Assembly (NCBI RefSeq): GCF_022012335.1
Contig: NZ_JAKLTO010000001.1
Location: 496,001 to 560,000, forward strand
Length of the DNA stretch: 64,000 nucleotides
Direction: 5' to 3'
Source of the DNA: Flavobacterium sp. SM15
Lineage (GTDB): Bacteria > Bacteroidota > Bacteroidia > Flavobacteriales > Flavobacteriaceae
Shown: in pieces, positions 54,353-62,684 of the stretch
How the letters are laid out: the number at the start of each line of letters is the position of its first letter
How positions within the stretch are numbered: the stretch's first letter is position 1
Program-made: the position numbers and the translations under genes
Notes under the pieces: generated by a model
Told to the model about the DNA's origin: nothing
The model's input: only the letters and a program-made list of their open reading frames with translations
Database searches by the model: none

Positions 54353-55142
54353 CTTTTAAGTTTACAGTTAACCATTTACCCTTTAGAGTTTTTTAAAACA
54401 AATTTAAAACTATTGACAATTGTTAATAAAGCTAAAGGTTCTATAACTGCTTTATTTTAAGAGATTTGTTTGAACAGTAGCTTAAAAATTACTGATAAAT
54501 TGTTAATAAAAACGATTAAAAACATATTTCTTTATAAGGATTTAACACCAAAATTTTACATTGTTAATTGATTTACCGGAATCGTTGAAAAACAGGCTTT
54601 TACCGATTAACAACTTTTGTTGAAAACTTTGAATAGAATTTTACAACTGTTTTTTGGATAAATGCTTTTTTTTCCTAATCAAAAAGACAAATCAGAAATG
54701 CAAGGGAAGTTTTTATTTTTTGTTTATAATTTATTAAAAAGGAATCCGTACTTATTAACACAAATTTGTAGAGTGAATTATTAAAAAAACAAATCAAAAG
54801 TTATCTTTCAACGATTGTTGATAACCTAAAATTTACATTTGATTTACAAAGTTTTAACTCTAAACTACCCTGTTGATAACTCGGTATAAAAAGAAATAAC
54901 TCTAAATCCAACCTTATTCTAAAAAAGTTATTTCCACTATTAACAAACAATAATAACAATCAAAAAATTAAAATTTTAAAAATTCTTTTTTTCTTTTTTA
55001 TAATGAATGTTGAAAACTCTTTGCTGTTTTTTGAATCGACTCTTTTCAAGATTTGGTTTAACCGAAAGGTTTTAACGTATTTTATACTTTTTGGTTTTGT
55101 TTAAAATTGTAATTTTATCGGTTATAAGTAAAACTTTAGATT
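54353..55142. other. Candidate chromosomal replication origin (oriC)
   Basis: About 790 bp of AT-rich DNA without a gene, between divergent genes. It carries DnaA-box-like nonamers: TTATCAACA (minus-strand reading of TGTTGATAA) at 54816-54824 and 54871-54879, and TTATTAACA forms at 54421-54429, 54501-54509 and 54752-54760. Near matches are at 54604-54612, 54618-54626, 54937-54945 and 55008-55016. TTATCAACA is one base from the classical TTATCCACA. A very AT-rich stretch at 54961-55000 could be the unwinding element. mnmG and parS-like sites follow within 4 kb. dnaA is not in the window. Confidence 0.55.
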
Positions 55143-58100
55143 TTGGAAGCCAAGAATGTCATCTTTGAGAAACTTGAAGCCTTTATTAAAAAGTACTATA
55201 CCAATGAGTTGCTCAAAGGAATTATACTTTTTATAGGTTTAGGTTTGTTGTATTTTTTATTCACGACACTCGTGGAACATTTTCTATGGCTGAGTACCAA
55301 AGGGAGAACAATACTTTTTTGGCTGTTCATACTTGTAGAACTACTATTGCTTTTACGTTTTATACTGTTTCCGATTTTTAAATTGTTTAAACTTCAGAAA
55401 GGAATTGATTTTTCACAGGCTTCCCAAATCATTGGGAATCATTTTTCGGAAGTAAGTGATAAACTGACTAACTTTCTCCAGCTTAATTCCCAAAGCAATC
55501 CATCTGAATTATTGATTGCTTCGATCGAACAAAAGGCAAGAAACCTTCAACCGATTCCTTTTAGTAATGCGATCAATTTCAAAAAGAATTCAAAATATTT
55601 GCCTTATGCTTTTGTTCCGCTTTTGATTTTATCGGTTTTCATGCTCAGTGGTAATTCGGGAATGATTACTCAAAGTTTGGATCGTGTAGTACATTTTCAA
55701 AAACAATATTCTCCGCCGGCTCCCTTTGAATTTCAGATTCAGAATTCTAGTTTAACCTGCGAACAAGGGCAAGATTTTCTACTTAAAGTTAAAACCAAAG
55801 GAACAGTAATTCCCGAAAATGCTTTAATAAAAATTGGAGAAGAAACTTATTTTTTAACCAGTACCAAACCCGGTGAATTCGAATATCAATTTGAAAAGCC
55901 TTTAAAATCTGTTGAGTTTCACCTTCAAGCCAATAAAGTAATTTCCAAAGATTTACAATTGAATGTTGTGGCGGTGCCTACCATTGCCAATTTTGAAATG
56001 CAATTGGTTTTTCCTTCGTATTTAGGAAAAAAGACTGAAGTTGTTCAGGGTACCGGTAATGCAGTAGTTCCTGAAGGCACTAAAGTTCTTTGGAAGGTAA
56101 TAGCTTTAGCCACTACCTCCGTTGGTTTTCTATCGGATTTCAAAACAATTGATTTTCAAAGAAATGAACAGTATTTTAGTTTCGGTAAAACAATCCTTCA
56201 AACTATTGATTATCAAATTATTACTTCTAATTCTAAAGTTAAGAATTATGAAAAATTGAACTATCAGCTTACTACGGTAAAGGATCAATATCCAACGATT
56301 TCCGTTCAATCAGCACCGGATAGTTTAAAATTAAAAAAGGAAGTGGTTTTAGGACAAGTTTCCGATGATTACGGCTTAACCAAATTGCATGTGGTTTTTT
56401 ATCCGAAAGATAAACCTAATTCAATCCGAAAAGGAACAATTCCAGTAAAAAGTGCCGCTTTTGATCAGTTTGTGTACACTTTTCCTTCCGGACTATCGAT
56501 AGAACCAGGAGTTGCTTATGATTATTATTTTGAAATTTTCGACAACGATGCCATTCATCATTTTAAGAGTTCTAAATCCGCCGTGTTTTCGCACCGTGAA
56601 TTAACAGATCAGGAAAAAGAGGAACAAGTGCTTCAAGAGCAAAATTCGAATATTAACAGTCTTGAAAAATCAATAAAAAATCAGGACAAACAGCTTTCGG
56701 AACTTGACAAACTTCAAAAGTTGGGTAAAGAGAAATCCAACCTTGATTTTAAAGATCAGAAAAAAGTACAGGATTTCATCAACCGTCAGAAACAGCAGGA
56801 TGAGATGATGAAGGAGTTTTCAAAAAAATTAGAGGACAACCTGCAGCAATTCAATCCCGAAAAGAAGGATGAATTTAAAGAGGAACTTTTAATTCGTTTG
56901 GAAAAGAACGAAAAAGAAATCGAGAAAAACGAAAAACTTTTAAAGGAGTTAGAAGAACTTACCAATAAACTAAAAGAAGAAGAACTGTTTGATAAAGTTG
57001 ATAAACTCAAACAAAACACAAAGGATCAAACCAAAAGTTTGGAGCAATTGGTTGAACTTACCAAGCGTTTTTATGTTGAAAAGAAAGCAGAACAACTTGC
57101 CAATAAATTAGAAGAATTATCTAAAAAAGAAGAGAAACTTTCCGAGAGTAAAGACAACAATTCTAAAGATCAAAATGATATCAATAAAGAATTTGATAAA
57201 CTACAGCAAGATCTTAACGAGCTTGATAAAGAAAACAAAGAGTTAAAAGCTCCTATGGACATTCCTAACGATAAGCAGGAACAACAAAATATTGAGGAAG
57301 ATTTAAAAAAAGCTTCCGATGAATTGCAGAAGCAAAACCAATCCAAAGCAAAACCTAAACAAAAATCAGCAGCTCAAAAAATGCAGCAAATGAGTCAAAA
57401 AATGATGCAGTTGATGGAGTCTGGTGATATGGAACAAATGGATGAAGACATTAAAATGCTACGCCAAATACTAGATAATCTTTTAGCTTTTTCTTTTTCA
57501 CAGGAAGAGGTGATGAATACTTTTAAAATTACTAACGGTCGTTCATTAGGTTTTAATAAATTATTAAAAAAACAACAGGATTTAAAAACACAGTTTAAAC
57601 ACGTTGATGATTCGCTTTTTGCAATGTCGTTGCGAAATCCTAAGATTACGGAGACCATAACAAAAGAAGTTGGTAAAGTGCATTACAATATCGATAAATC
57701 CATAGATCGTTTGGCGGATTCGGATATTTCACGAGGGGTTTCTCATCAGCAGTATACCATTACATCAGCCAATACACTTGCAGATTTTTTAAGCGATACG
57801 ATGAATGAAATGCAAAGCGAAATGATGATGCAGGGTCAAGGCAAGGGTAATCCTAAACCAGGAAAAGGCCAAGGAAGTGGCATGCAATTACCAGATATTA
57901 TCAAAAAACAAGATGGTTTATCCGAAAAGATGAAACAAGGTATGAAACCTGGAGATAAGCCAGGAGACAAACCTGGTGAATCCGGTCAGAAAGGACAGCA
58001 AGGTCAAAAAGGAGGCCAACAAGGGGAGAATGGAGAAGATGGAGAAGGCGATGCTGGTAAATTACTTGAAATTTATAAAGAACAACAACAACTGCGAGAT

Positions 58101-58457
58101 GCCTTACAGAAAGCTTTAGATAAAAACGGAATGGGAGGTAATGGACAAAATGCCTTGCAACAAATGAAAGATATTGAAAAGCAATTACTCAATAAAGGTT
58201 TTAAAAACGAGACATTGCAAAAGATGTTGAACCTTAAGCATGAACTTTTAAAACTGGATAAAGCGATGCAACAACAAGGAGAAGAAAATAAGCGTCAATC
58301 ACAAACCAATACTAAACAGTTTCAAAATCAAGCGAATCAAATTCCACCTGCTTTAAAAGATTATTTAAACAGTGTTGAAATATTAAATAGACAAAGCTTA
58401 CCTTTGCGCCCAAATTTCAACCAGAAGGTGCAAAATTATTTTAAGATACATGATTAG
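55143..58457 (+). CDS. DUF4175 family large membrane protein with coiled coil
   Basis: The 1104-residue protein starts at TTG 55143, right after an in-frame stop (55137-55139); the next Met is about 165 codons on. Three membrane helices lie at about residues 23-45, 55-80 and 153-170. A periplasmic region follows, then a Lys/Glu/Gln-rich coiled coil (about 500-780) and a tail with GQG and KPGDKPGDK-like low-complexity repeats near residue 940. I recognise DUF4175, common in Bacteroidota, of unknown function. It overlaps ybeY by 8 bp, and it is the first gene right of the candidate origin. Confidence 0.8.
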   Translation: MEAKNVIFEKLEAFIKKYYTNELLKGIILFIGLGLLYFLFTTLVEHFLWLSTKGRTILFWLFILVELLLLLRFILFPIFKLFKLQKGIDFSQASQIIGNHFSEVSDKLTNFLQLNSQSNPSELLIASIEQKARNLQPIPFSNAINFKKNSKYLPYAFVPLLILSVFMLSGNSGMITQSLDRVVHFQKQYSPPAPFEFQIQNSSLTCEQGQDFLLKVKTKGTVIPENALIKIGEETYFLTSTKPGEFEYQFEKPLKSVEFHLQANKVISKDLQLNVVAVPTIANFEMQLVFPSYLGKKTEVVQGTGNAVVPEGTKVLWKVIALATTSVGFLSDFKTIDFQRNEQYFSFGKTILQTIDYQIITSNSKVKNYEKLNYQLTTVKDQYPTISVQSAPDSLKLKKEVVLGQVSDDYGLTKLHVVFYPKDKPNSIRKGTIPVKSAAFDQFVYTFPSGLSIEPGVAYDYYFEIFDNDAIHHFKSSKSAVFSHRELTDQEKEEQVLQEQNSNINSLEKSIKNQDKQLSELDKLQKLGKEKSNLDFKDQKKVQDFINRQKQQDEMMKEFSKKLEDNLQQFNPEKKDEFKEELLIRLEKNEKEIEKNEKLLKELEELTNKLKEEELFDKVDKLKQNTKDQTKSLEQLVELTKRFYVEKKAEQLANKLEELSKKEEKLSESKDNNSKDQNDINKEFDKLQQDLNELDKENKELKAPMDIPNDKQEQQNIEEDLKKASDELQKQNQSKAKPKQKSAAQKMQQMSQKMMQLMESGDMEQMDEDIKMLRQILDNLLAFSFSQEEVMNTFKITNGRSLGFNKLLKKQQDLKTQFKHVDDSLFAMSLRNPKITETITKEVGKVHYNIDKSIDRLADSDISRGVSHQQYTITSANTLADFLSDTMNEMQSEMMMQGQGKGNPKPGKGQGSGMQLPDIIKKQDGLSEKMKQGMKPGDKPGDKPGESGQKGQQGQKGGQQGENGEDGEGDAGKLLEIYKEQQQLRDALQKALDKNGMGGNGQNALQQMKDIEKQLLNKGFKNETLQKMLNLKHELLKLDKAMQQQGEENKRQSQTNTKQFQNQANQIPPALKDYLNSVEILNRQSLPLRPNFNQKVQNYFKIHD

Positions 58458-58869
58458 TTTTAATTACGAAACCGACTTTCAGTTGGATAATGAACAAGCG
58501 TTTGAAAATTGGATTTCGCGCGTAATTGAGTCTGAGAACAAAGAATTAGGCGAGATAAGTTATATCTTTTGTGACGATGAATACCTGCATAAAATCAACG
58601 TAGAATACCTTAATCATGACGATTTGACTGATATCATCAGTTTTGATTATTCTGAGGGAAAAATATTACAAGGTGATATTTTTATTTCGATTGAACGCGT
58701 TCGAGATAATGCAAGTGATTTCAATGTTTCTTTTGAAGAAGAACTTAAGCGGGTTATCATTCATGGAGTGTTACACTACTGTGGATATAAAGATAAATCT
58801 GAGCAAGACGAACAGTTGATGCGTACTAAAGAAGATGAAAAAGTTTTAATGTTCCACGTGGAACATTAA
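58450..58869 (+). CDS. ybeY: rRNA maturation endoribonuclease YbeY
   Basis: The 139-residue enzyme is needed for 16S rRNA 3'-end maturation. The metal site is VIIHGVLHYCGYKD near residues 98-111. The first two His residues are present, but the third His of the usual HGxLHLxGYDH is Asp here, a change I believe is common in Bacteroidota. The last codons (MFHVEH) are encoded by a parS-type palindrome. It overlaps the DUF4175 gene by 8 bp. Confidence 0.88.
   Translation: MISFNYETDFQLDNEQAFENWISRVIESENKELGEISYIFCDDEYLHKINVEYLNHDDLTDIISFDYSEGKILQGDIFISIERVRDNASDFNVSFEEELKRVIIHGVLHYCGYKDKSEQDEQLMRTKEDEKVLMFHVEH
58850..58865. promoter_or_regulatory. parS-type palindrome 1 (inside ybeY 3' end)
   Basis: TGTTCCACGTGGAACA is a perfect 16-bp palindrome. 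It resembles the ParB-binding consensus TGTTnCACGTGAAACA with one difference in the right arm. It overlaps the last six codons of ybeY. Confidence 0.7.
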
Positions 58870-58901
58870 TTATTATACTAAAAATTTTGAAGCATTTAAA
58901 A

Positions 58902-58917
58902 TGTTTCACGTGGAACA
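58902..58917. promoter_or_regulatory. parS-type site 2 (directly before mnmG)
   Basis: TGTTTCACGTGGAACA, one base from site 1, ends at the base before the mnmG ATG. It lies in the ybeY-mnmG gap. Confidence 0.7.
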
Positions 58918-60795
58918 ATGAGTTTATTTCAAGATGTATATGATGTAATTGTAGTTGGTGCAGGTCATGCCGGTTCAGAAGCTGCGGCTGCGGCTGCAAA
59001 TATGGGTTCCAAAACACTGCTGGTTACAATGAGTTTGCAGAACATTGCACAAATGTCGTGCAATCCTGCAATGGGAGGAATTGCAAAAGGACAAATCGTT
59101 CGTGAGATTGATGCGCTCGGTGGCTATTCAGGAATTGTGTCGGATCGCACAGCGATTCAATTCAAGATGCTGAATAAATCCAAAGGGCCTGCTATGTGGT
59201 CGCCACGCGTTCAATCGGACCGTATGCGTTTTGCTGAAGAATGGAGAAACATGTTGGAGCAAACCCCAAACCTTGATTTTTATCAGGAAATGGTTTCCGG
59301 GCTCTTGACCGAGAATGGGAAAGTTACCGGAATCCGAACTTCGTTGGGAATTGAAATCAAAGCAAAATCGGTAGTGCTTACCAATGGAACTTTTTTAAAT
59401 GGTTTGATCCATATCGGAGAAAAACAATTCGGTGGAGGTAGAGCTGGTGAAAGTGCCGCTTACGGAATCACCGAAGATTTGGTGAAATTAGGTTTTGAAG
59501 CCGGACGTATGAAAACCGGAACCCCTCCTCGAGTAGACGGCCGTTCATTAGATTATTCTAAAATGGAACCCCAACCCGGAGATACAAAACCAAATAAATT
59601 TTCTTATTTAGGAATTACCAAACCACTTTCAGTGCAAAGAGATTGTCACATGACCTATACTTCGGAACTGGTACACGATTTATTACGGGAAGGTTTTGAT
59701 CGTTCTCCAATGTTCAACGGACGAATCAAAAGTTTAGGACCGCGTTACTGTCCATCCATTGAAGATAAAATCAACCGTTTCGCCGATAAAGAACGCCACC
59801 AGTTATTTGTAGAACCTGAAGGTTGGAACACAGTGGAAGTGTATGTAAACGGATTTTCAACTTCACTACCCGAAGACGTTCAATTCAAAGCTTTGAGTTC
59901 TGTAGCTGGTTTCGAAAAAGTAAAATTCTTCCGTCCAGGTTATGCTATCGAATACGATTATTTTCCGCCTACGCAATTAAAACATACTTTAGAAACCAAA
60001 CTAATTGATGGTTTATATTTTGCCGGACAGATTAATGGAACCACTGGTTATGAAGAAGCCGCTTCTCAAGGTTTGATGGCTGGAATTAATGCTTCGTTAA
60101 AAGTACAGGGACGTGATCCTTTTGTTTTAAAAAGAAACGAAGCTTATATTGGCGTATTAATTGACGACTTAATCACCAAGGGAACGGAAGAACCGTATCG
60201 TATGTTTACTTCCCGTGCGGAATACCGAACCTTGTTACGTCAGGATAATGCAGATTTCCGTTTAACACCTATGGCTTATGAAATTGGTTTAGCAAAAGAA
60301 GACCGCTTGCGCACAATGGAAAAAAAACGCGATGAGTCGGATGCGTTTGTAAACTTCTTCAAGGAAACCAGTGTGAACCCGAAAGAAGCAAATCCAATTT
60401 TGGAAGAGAAAGGATCTTCGCCAATGGTGCAACCGGATAAAATGTTCAAAGTTTTTTCAAGACCTCAATTGGAGTTGGAAGATATCTTGCGTTTCGAAGA
60501 TGTTCAAAAATACATTCAGGAAAATAATCTTGAGGAAGAAGTAATTGAGCAAGCGGAAATTCAAGTTAAATATTCGGGTTATATCGAGAAGGAAAAAAAC
60601 AACGCGGATAAATTAAACCGTCTGGAAGATTTAAAAATAAGACCCGACTTCGATTACGATCTGGTGAAATCCATTTCACACGAAGCGCGCGAGAAACTGA
60701 AAAAAATTAAACCGGTAACAATTTCTCAAGCATCGAGAATTTCCGGAGTTTCCCCAGCGGATATTTCTATATTATTAATTCACATGGGACGCTAA
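58918..60795 (+). CDS. mnmG: tRNA uridine-5-carboxymethylaminomethyl modification enzyme MnmG
   Basis: The 625-residue FAD enzyme works with MnmE to modify U34 of tRNAs. It has the FAD motif VVGAGHAGSEAAAAAA (residues 12-27), NPAMGGIAKGQIVREIDALGG, GRMKTGTPPRVDG and GQINGTTGYEEAASQG. Length is typical. Its older name gidA reflects frequent linkage to the replication origin. parS-type sites lie on both sides of it. Confidence 0.97.
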   Translation: MSLFQDVYDVIVVGAGHAGSEAAAAAANMGSKTLLVTMSLQNIAQMSCNPAMGGIAKGQIVREIDALGGYSGIVSDRTAIQFKMLNKSKGPAMWSPRVQSDRMRFAEEWRNMLEQTPNLDFYQEMVSGLLTENGKVTGIRTSLGIEIKAKSVVLTNGTFLNGLIHIGEKQFGGGRAGESAAYGITEDLVKLGFEAGRMKTGTPPRVDGRSLDYSKMEPQPGDTKPNKFSYLGITKPLSVQRDCHMTYTSELVHDLLREGFDRSPMFNGRIKSLGPRYCPSIEDKINRFADKERHQLFVEPEGWNTVEVYVNGFSTSLPEDVQFKALSSVAGFEKVKFFRPGYAIEYDYFPPTQLKHTLETKLIDGLYFAGQINGTTGYEEAASQGLMAGINASLKVQGRDPFVLKRNEAYIGVLIDDLITKGTEEPYRMFTSRAEYRTLLRQDNADFRLTPMAYEIGLAKEDRLRTMEKKRDESDAFVNFFKETSVNPKEANPILEEKGSSPMVQPDKMFKVFSRPQLELEDILRFEDVQKYIQENNLEEEVIEQAEIQVKYSGYIEKEKNNADKLNRLEDLKIRPDFDYDLVKSISHEAREKLKKIKPVTISQASRISGVSPADISILLIHMGR

Positions 60796-60873
60796 ATTAG
60801 TTGACAGTCTCGGTTTGTAGTTTTTTTGTTTTACTATACTATTTACTGCGACTGCAAACGGAGATTTTAAAAA

Positions 60874-60889
60874 TGTTCCACGTGAAACT
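60874..60889. promoter_or_regulatory. parS-type site 3 (after mnmG)
   Basis: TGTTCCACGTGAAACT matches the classical consensus TGTTnCACGTGAAACA except the last base. It lies in the 145-bp gap after mnmG. Confidence 0.65.
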
Positions 60890-60940
60890 ACGGCGGCAAG
60901 CCTTATAAACAAAGCGATTAGTAAGAAACAAAAAAAATAA

Positions 60941-61795
60941 ATGCACTTTTCAACCGATAACGTTTTTATTCATGTTCAAGATTATTCCGTATCTGGAGAA
61001 CATTTTGATTTGCTTTTGGATAAGGAATTACAACTCCTAAAAACCCATCCGCAACCGTCATTGGAAAAACTTCCGAGTTATTACGAAAGCGAGGATTATA
61101 TTTCTCATACCGACGCAAAACGTTCGTTGTTTGAAAAAATATATCATTTCATTAAACGAAAAGCGATTCGTGATAAAGTAAAATTGATCACCAAACTGCA
61201 ACCACAAAAAGGAACCCTTTTGGACATTGGAGCCGGAACCGGAGACTTTTTATCCGAAGCGAAAAATCAATCTTGGAGCATTACCGGGATAGAACCCAGT
61301 TCAAAAGCTAAAGCTATTGCCGTTTCAAAAGGAGTACATTTTGCAGATGCTTTAGAAGCTTTAGAAAATCATTCGTTCGATGTAATTACCATGTGGCACG
61401 TTTTGGAACACGTCCCGGACTTGGAAAAACAAATAAAGGAATTGAAACGCTTGCTCAAACCAATGGGAACAATTATTATCGCAGTTCCGAATTATAAATC
61501 ATTCGATGCACAGCATTACGGAAAATTTTGGGCGGCTTACGATGTGCCTCGTCATTTGTGGCATTTTTCAAAAACGTCGATAGAAAAACTTTTTGCTAGA
61601 GAGAATATGCAACTAGTAAAAATCCTTCCAATGGTTTTTGATAGTTTTTACGTTTCGCTTTTATCGGAAAAATACAAAACCGGAACAATGAATTTCGTTC
61701 AGGGATTTTGGACCGGTTTACGCTCAAATTTAAAAGCAAAGCAAAATAGGGAGTTTTCTTCCCATATTTATGTGATCAAAAACACTGAAAATTAA
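60941..61795 (+). CDS. Class I SAM-dependent methyltransferase
   Basis: The 284-residue protein has an N-terminal region of about 80 residues followed by a methyltransferase domain. The SAM motif is TLLDIGAGTGDFL near residue 105, with MWHVLEHVPDLEKQIKELKRLLKP later, the usual post-motif sequence. The substrate is unknown. It may act on a small molecule or lipid. It has no clear operon link. Confidence 0.8.
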   Translation: MHFSTDNVFIHVQDYSVSGEHFDLLLDKELQLLKTHPQPSLEKLPSYYESEDYISHTDAKRSLFEKIYHFIKRKAIRDKVKLITKLQPQKGTLLDIGAGTGDFLSEAKNQSWSITGIEPSSKAKAIAVSKGVHFADALEALENHSFDVITMWHVLEHVPDLEKQIKELKRLLKPMGTIIIAVPNYKSFDAQHYGKFWAAYDVPRHLWHFSKTSIEKLFARENMQLVKILPMVFDSFYVSLLSEKYKTGTMNFVQGFWTGLRSNLKAKQNREFSSHIYVIKNTEN

Positions 61796-62043
61796 AATAA
61801 AGCCTGATTTTTATATATTTCTACTCAAAACAAGGAAATACCTTCTGTTTTTTAGATCGTTTCTTAAATCGCTTTATTTGATTTTGGTTTTAATAGTAAG
61901 TTTTTATTTGTATTTTAATAACGATAAATATTCTTTATACTTTAAAAAAGAACAAAAACTTGCGATTTTCATTCTAAAATTAGCATCTTTGAAAACCAAG
62001 GACGAATTTTATACTTTTACACAAAAATAAAACGCATTAGAAA

Positions 62044-62613
62044 ATGAAAAAATTGATTTTACTTTCGGTTGCTTCTTTAGCAATCCTTTCTTGTAATAAA
62101 GAAACTGCTTCGGCTGAAAAAATGAAAACGGCTTACATCGATACTTCAAAATTATTGGAAGAGAATAAAGAGGCTAAAGATTTAGAAGAAAAATTCAAAG
62201 TAAAACAAGAAGAAATGGGTCGTGAATTGCAGGGTGAAGCAAAGCAGTTTCAAAGTGAAGCAGCTTCTTTCCAACAAAACGCGATGATTAAAGGGCAGGC
62301 ATGGGCGCAAGCCAAAGGGGCTGAATTGCAAAAACGCGAGCAGCAATTAGGCATGAAACAACAGGCTATGATGCAAACGTTGCAACAAGAAAGCGGTAAA
62401 GAAATGGACAGCCTTGTGAAACGCATCAAAAATTACGTAAAAGAATACGGGAAAAAGAACGGTTACGACTACATCTATGGAACAGGTGACGCAGCCACTG
62501 TACTTTATGCAAAAGAGGCTTACGATATCACCACCACTATCAGCAAAGAGTTGAACGACAACTACAAAGGTCCTAAAAAGAGCGAAACCGCTAAAGAGGA
62601 AACTAAAAAATAA
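62044..62613 (+). CDS. OmpH/Skp-like lipoprotein
   Basis: The 189-residue protein has a signal peptide with lipobox AILSC (lipid-linked Cys17). An OmpH/Skp-type helical coiled-coil region follows, with AYIDTSKLLEENKEAKDLEEKF and Gln-rich heptads. The N-terminal strand and C-terminal DYIYGTGDAATVLYA also fit. Skp is normally soluble; this one appears membrane-anchored. It probably holds outer-membrane proteins during passage. A terminator follows. Confidence 0.8.
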   Translation: MKKLILLSVASLAILSCNKETASAEKMKTAYIDTSKLLEENKEAKDLEEKFKVKQEEMGRELQGEAKQFQSEAASFQQNAMIKGQAWAQAKGAELQKREQQLGMKQQAMMQTLQQESGKEMDSLVKRIKNYVKEYGKKNGYDYIYGTGDAATVLYAKEAYDITTTISKELNDNYKGPKKSETAKEETKK

Positions 62614-62620
62614 TCCTGAA

Positions 62621-62648
62621 GCCTTCCCATTATGGAGGGCTTTTTTTA
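62621..62648 (+). terminator. Terminator of the OmpH-like gene
   Basis: GCCTTCC pairs with GGAGGGC (one U-G pair) around CATTAT, followed by a T-run. Confidence 0.7.
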
Positions 62649-62668
62649 TACCTTTACCCATCAAACTA

Positions 62669-62684
62669 TACGCCACGTGGAACA
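62669..62684. promoter_or_regulatory. Degenerate parS-like site 4
   Basis: TACGCCACGTGGAACA keeps the right arm and CACGTG core of sites 1-2 but loses three bases of the left arm. It covers the GTG start of the helicase gene, and may be a degraded copy or chance. Confidence 0.35.

Noticed and set aside
56786..57019. Minus-strand Ser-rich frame of 77 codons in the DUF4175 gene
   Set aside because: It is the complement of a Lys/Glu-rich coiled coil and has no independent coding signs.
60873..60908. Eleven-codon ORF (MFHVKLRRQAL) after mnmG
   Set aside because: It is created by the parS-type site and has no other support as a gene.
61796..62043. 248-bp gap before the OmpH-like gene
   Set aside because: I see no open frame, hairpin or repeat of note, only AT-rich DNA and a weak promoter-like stretch.
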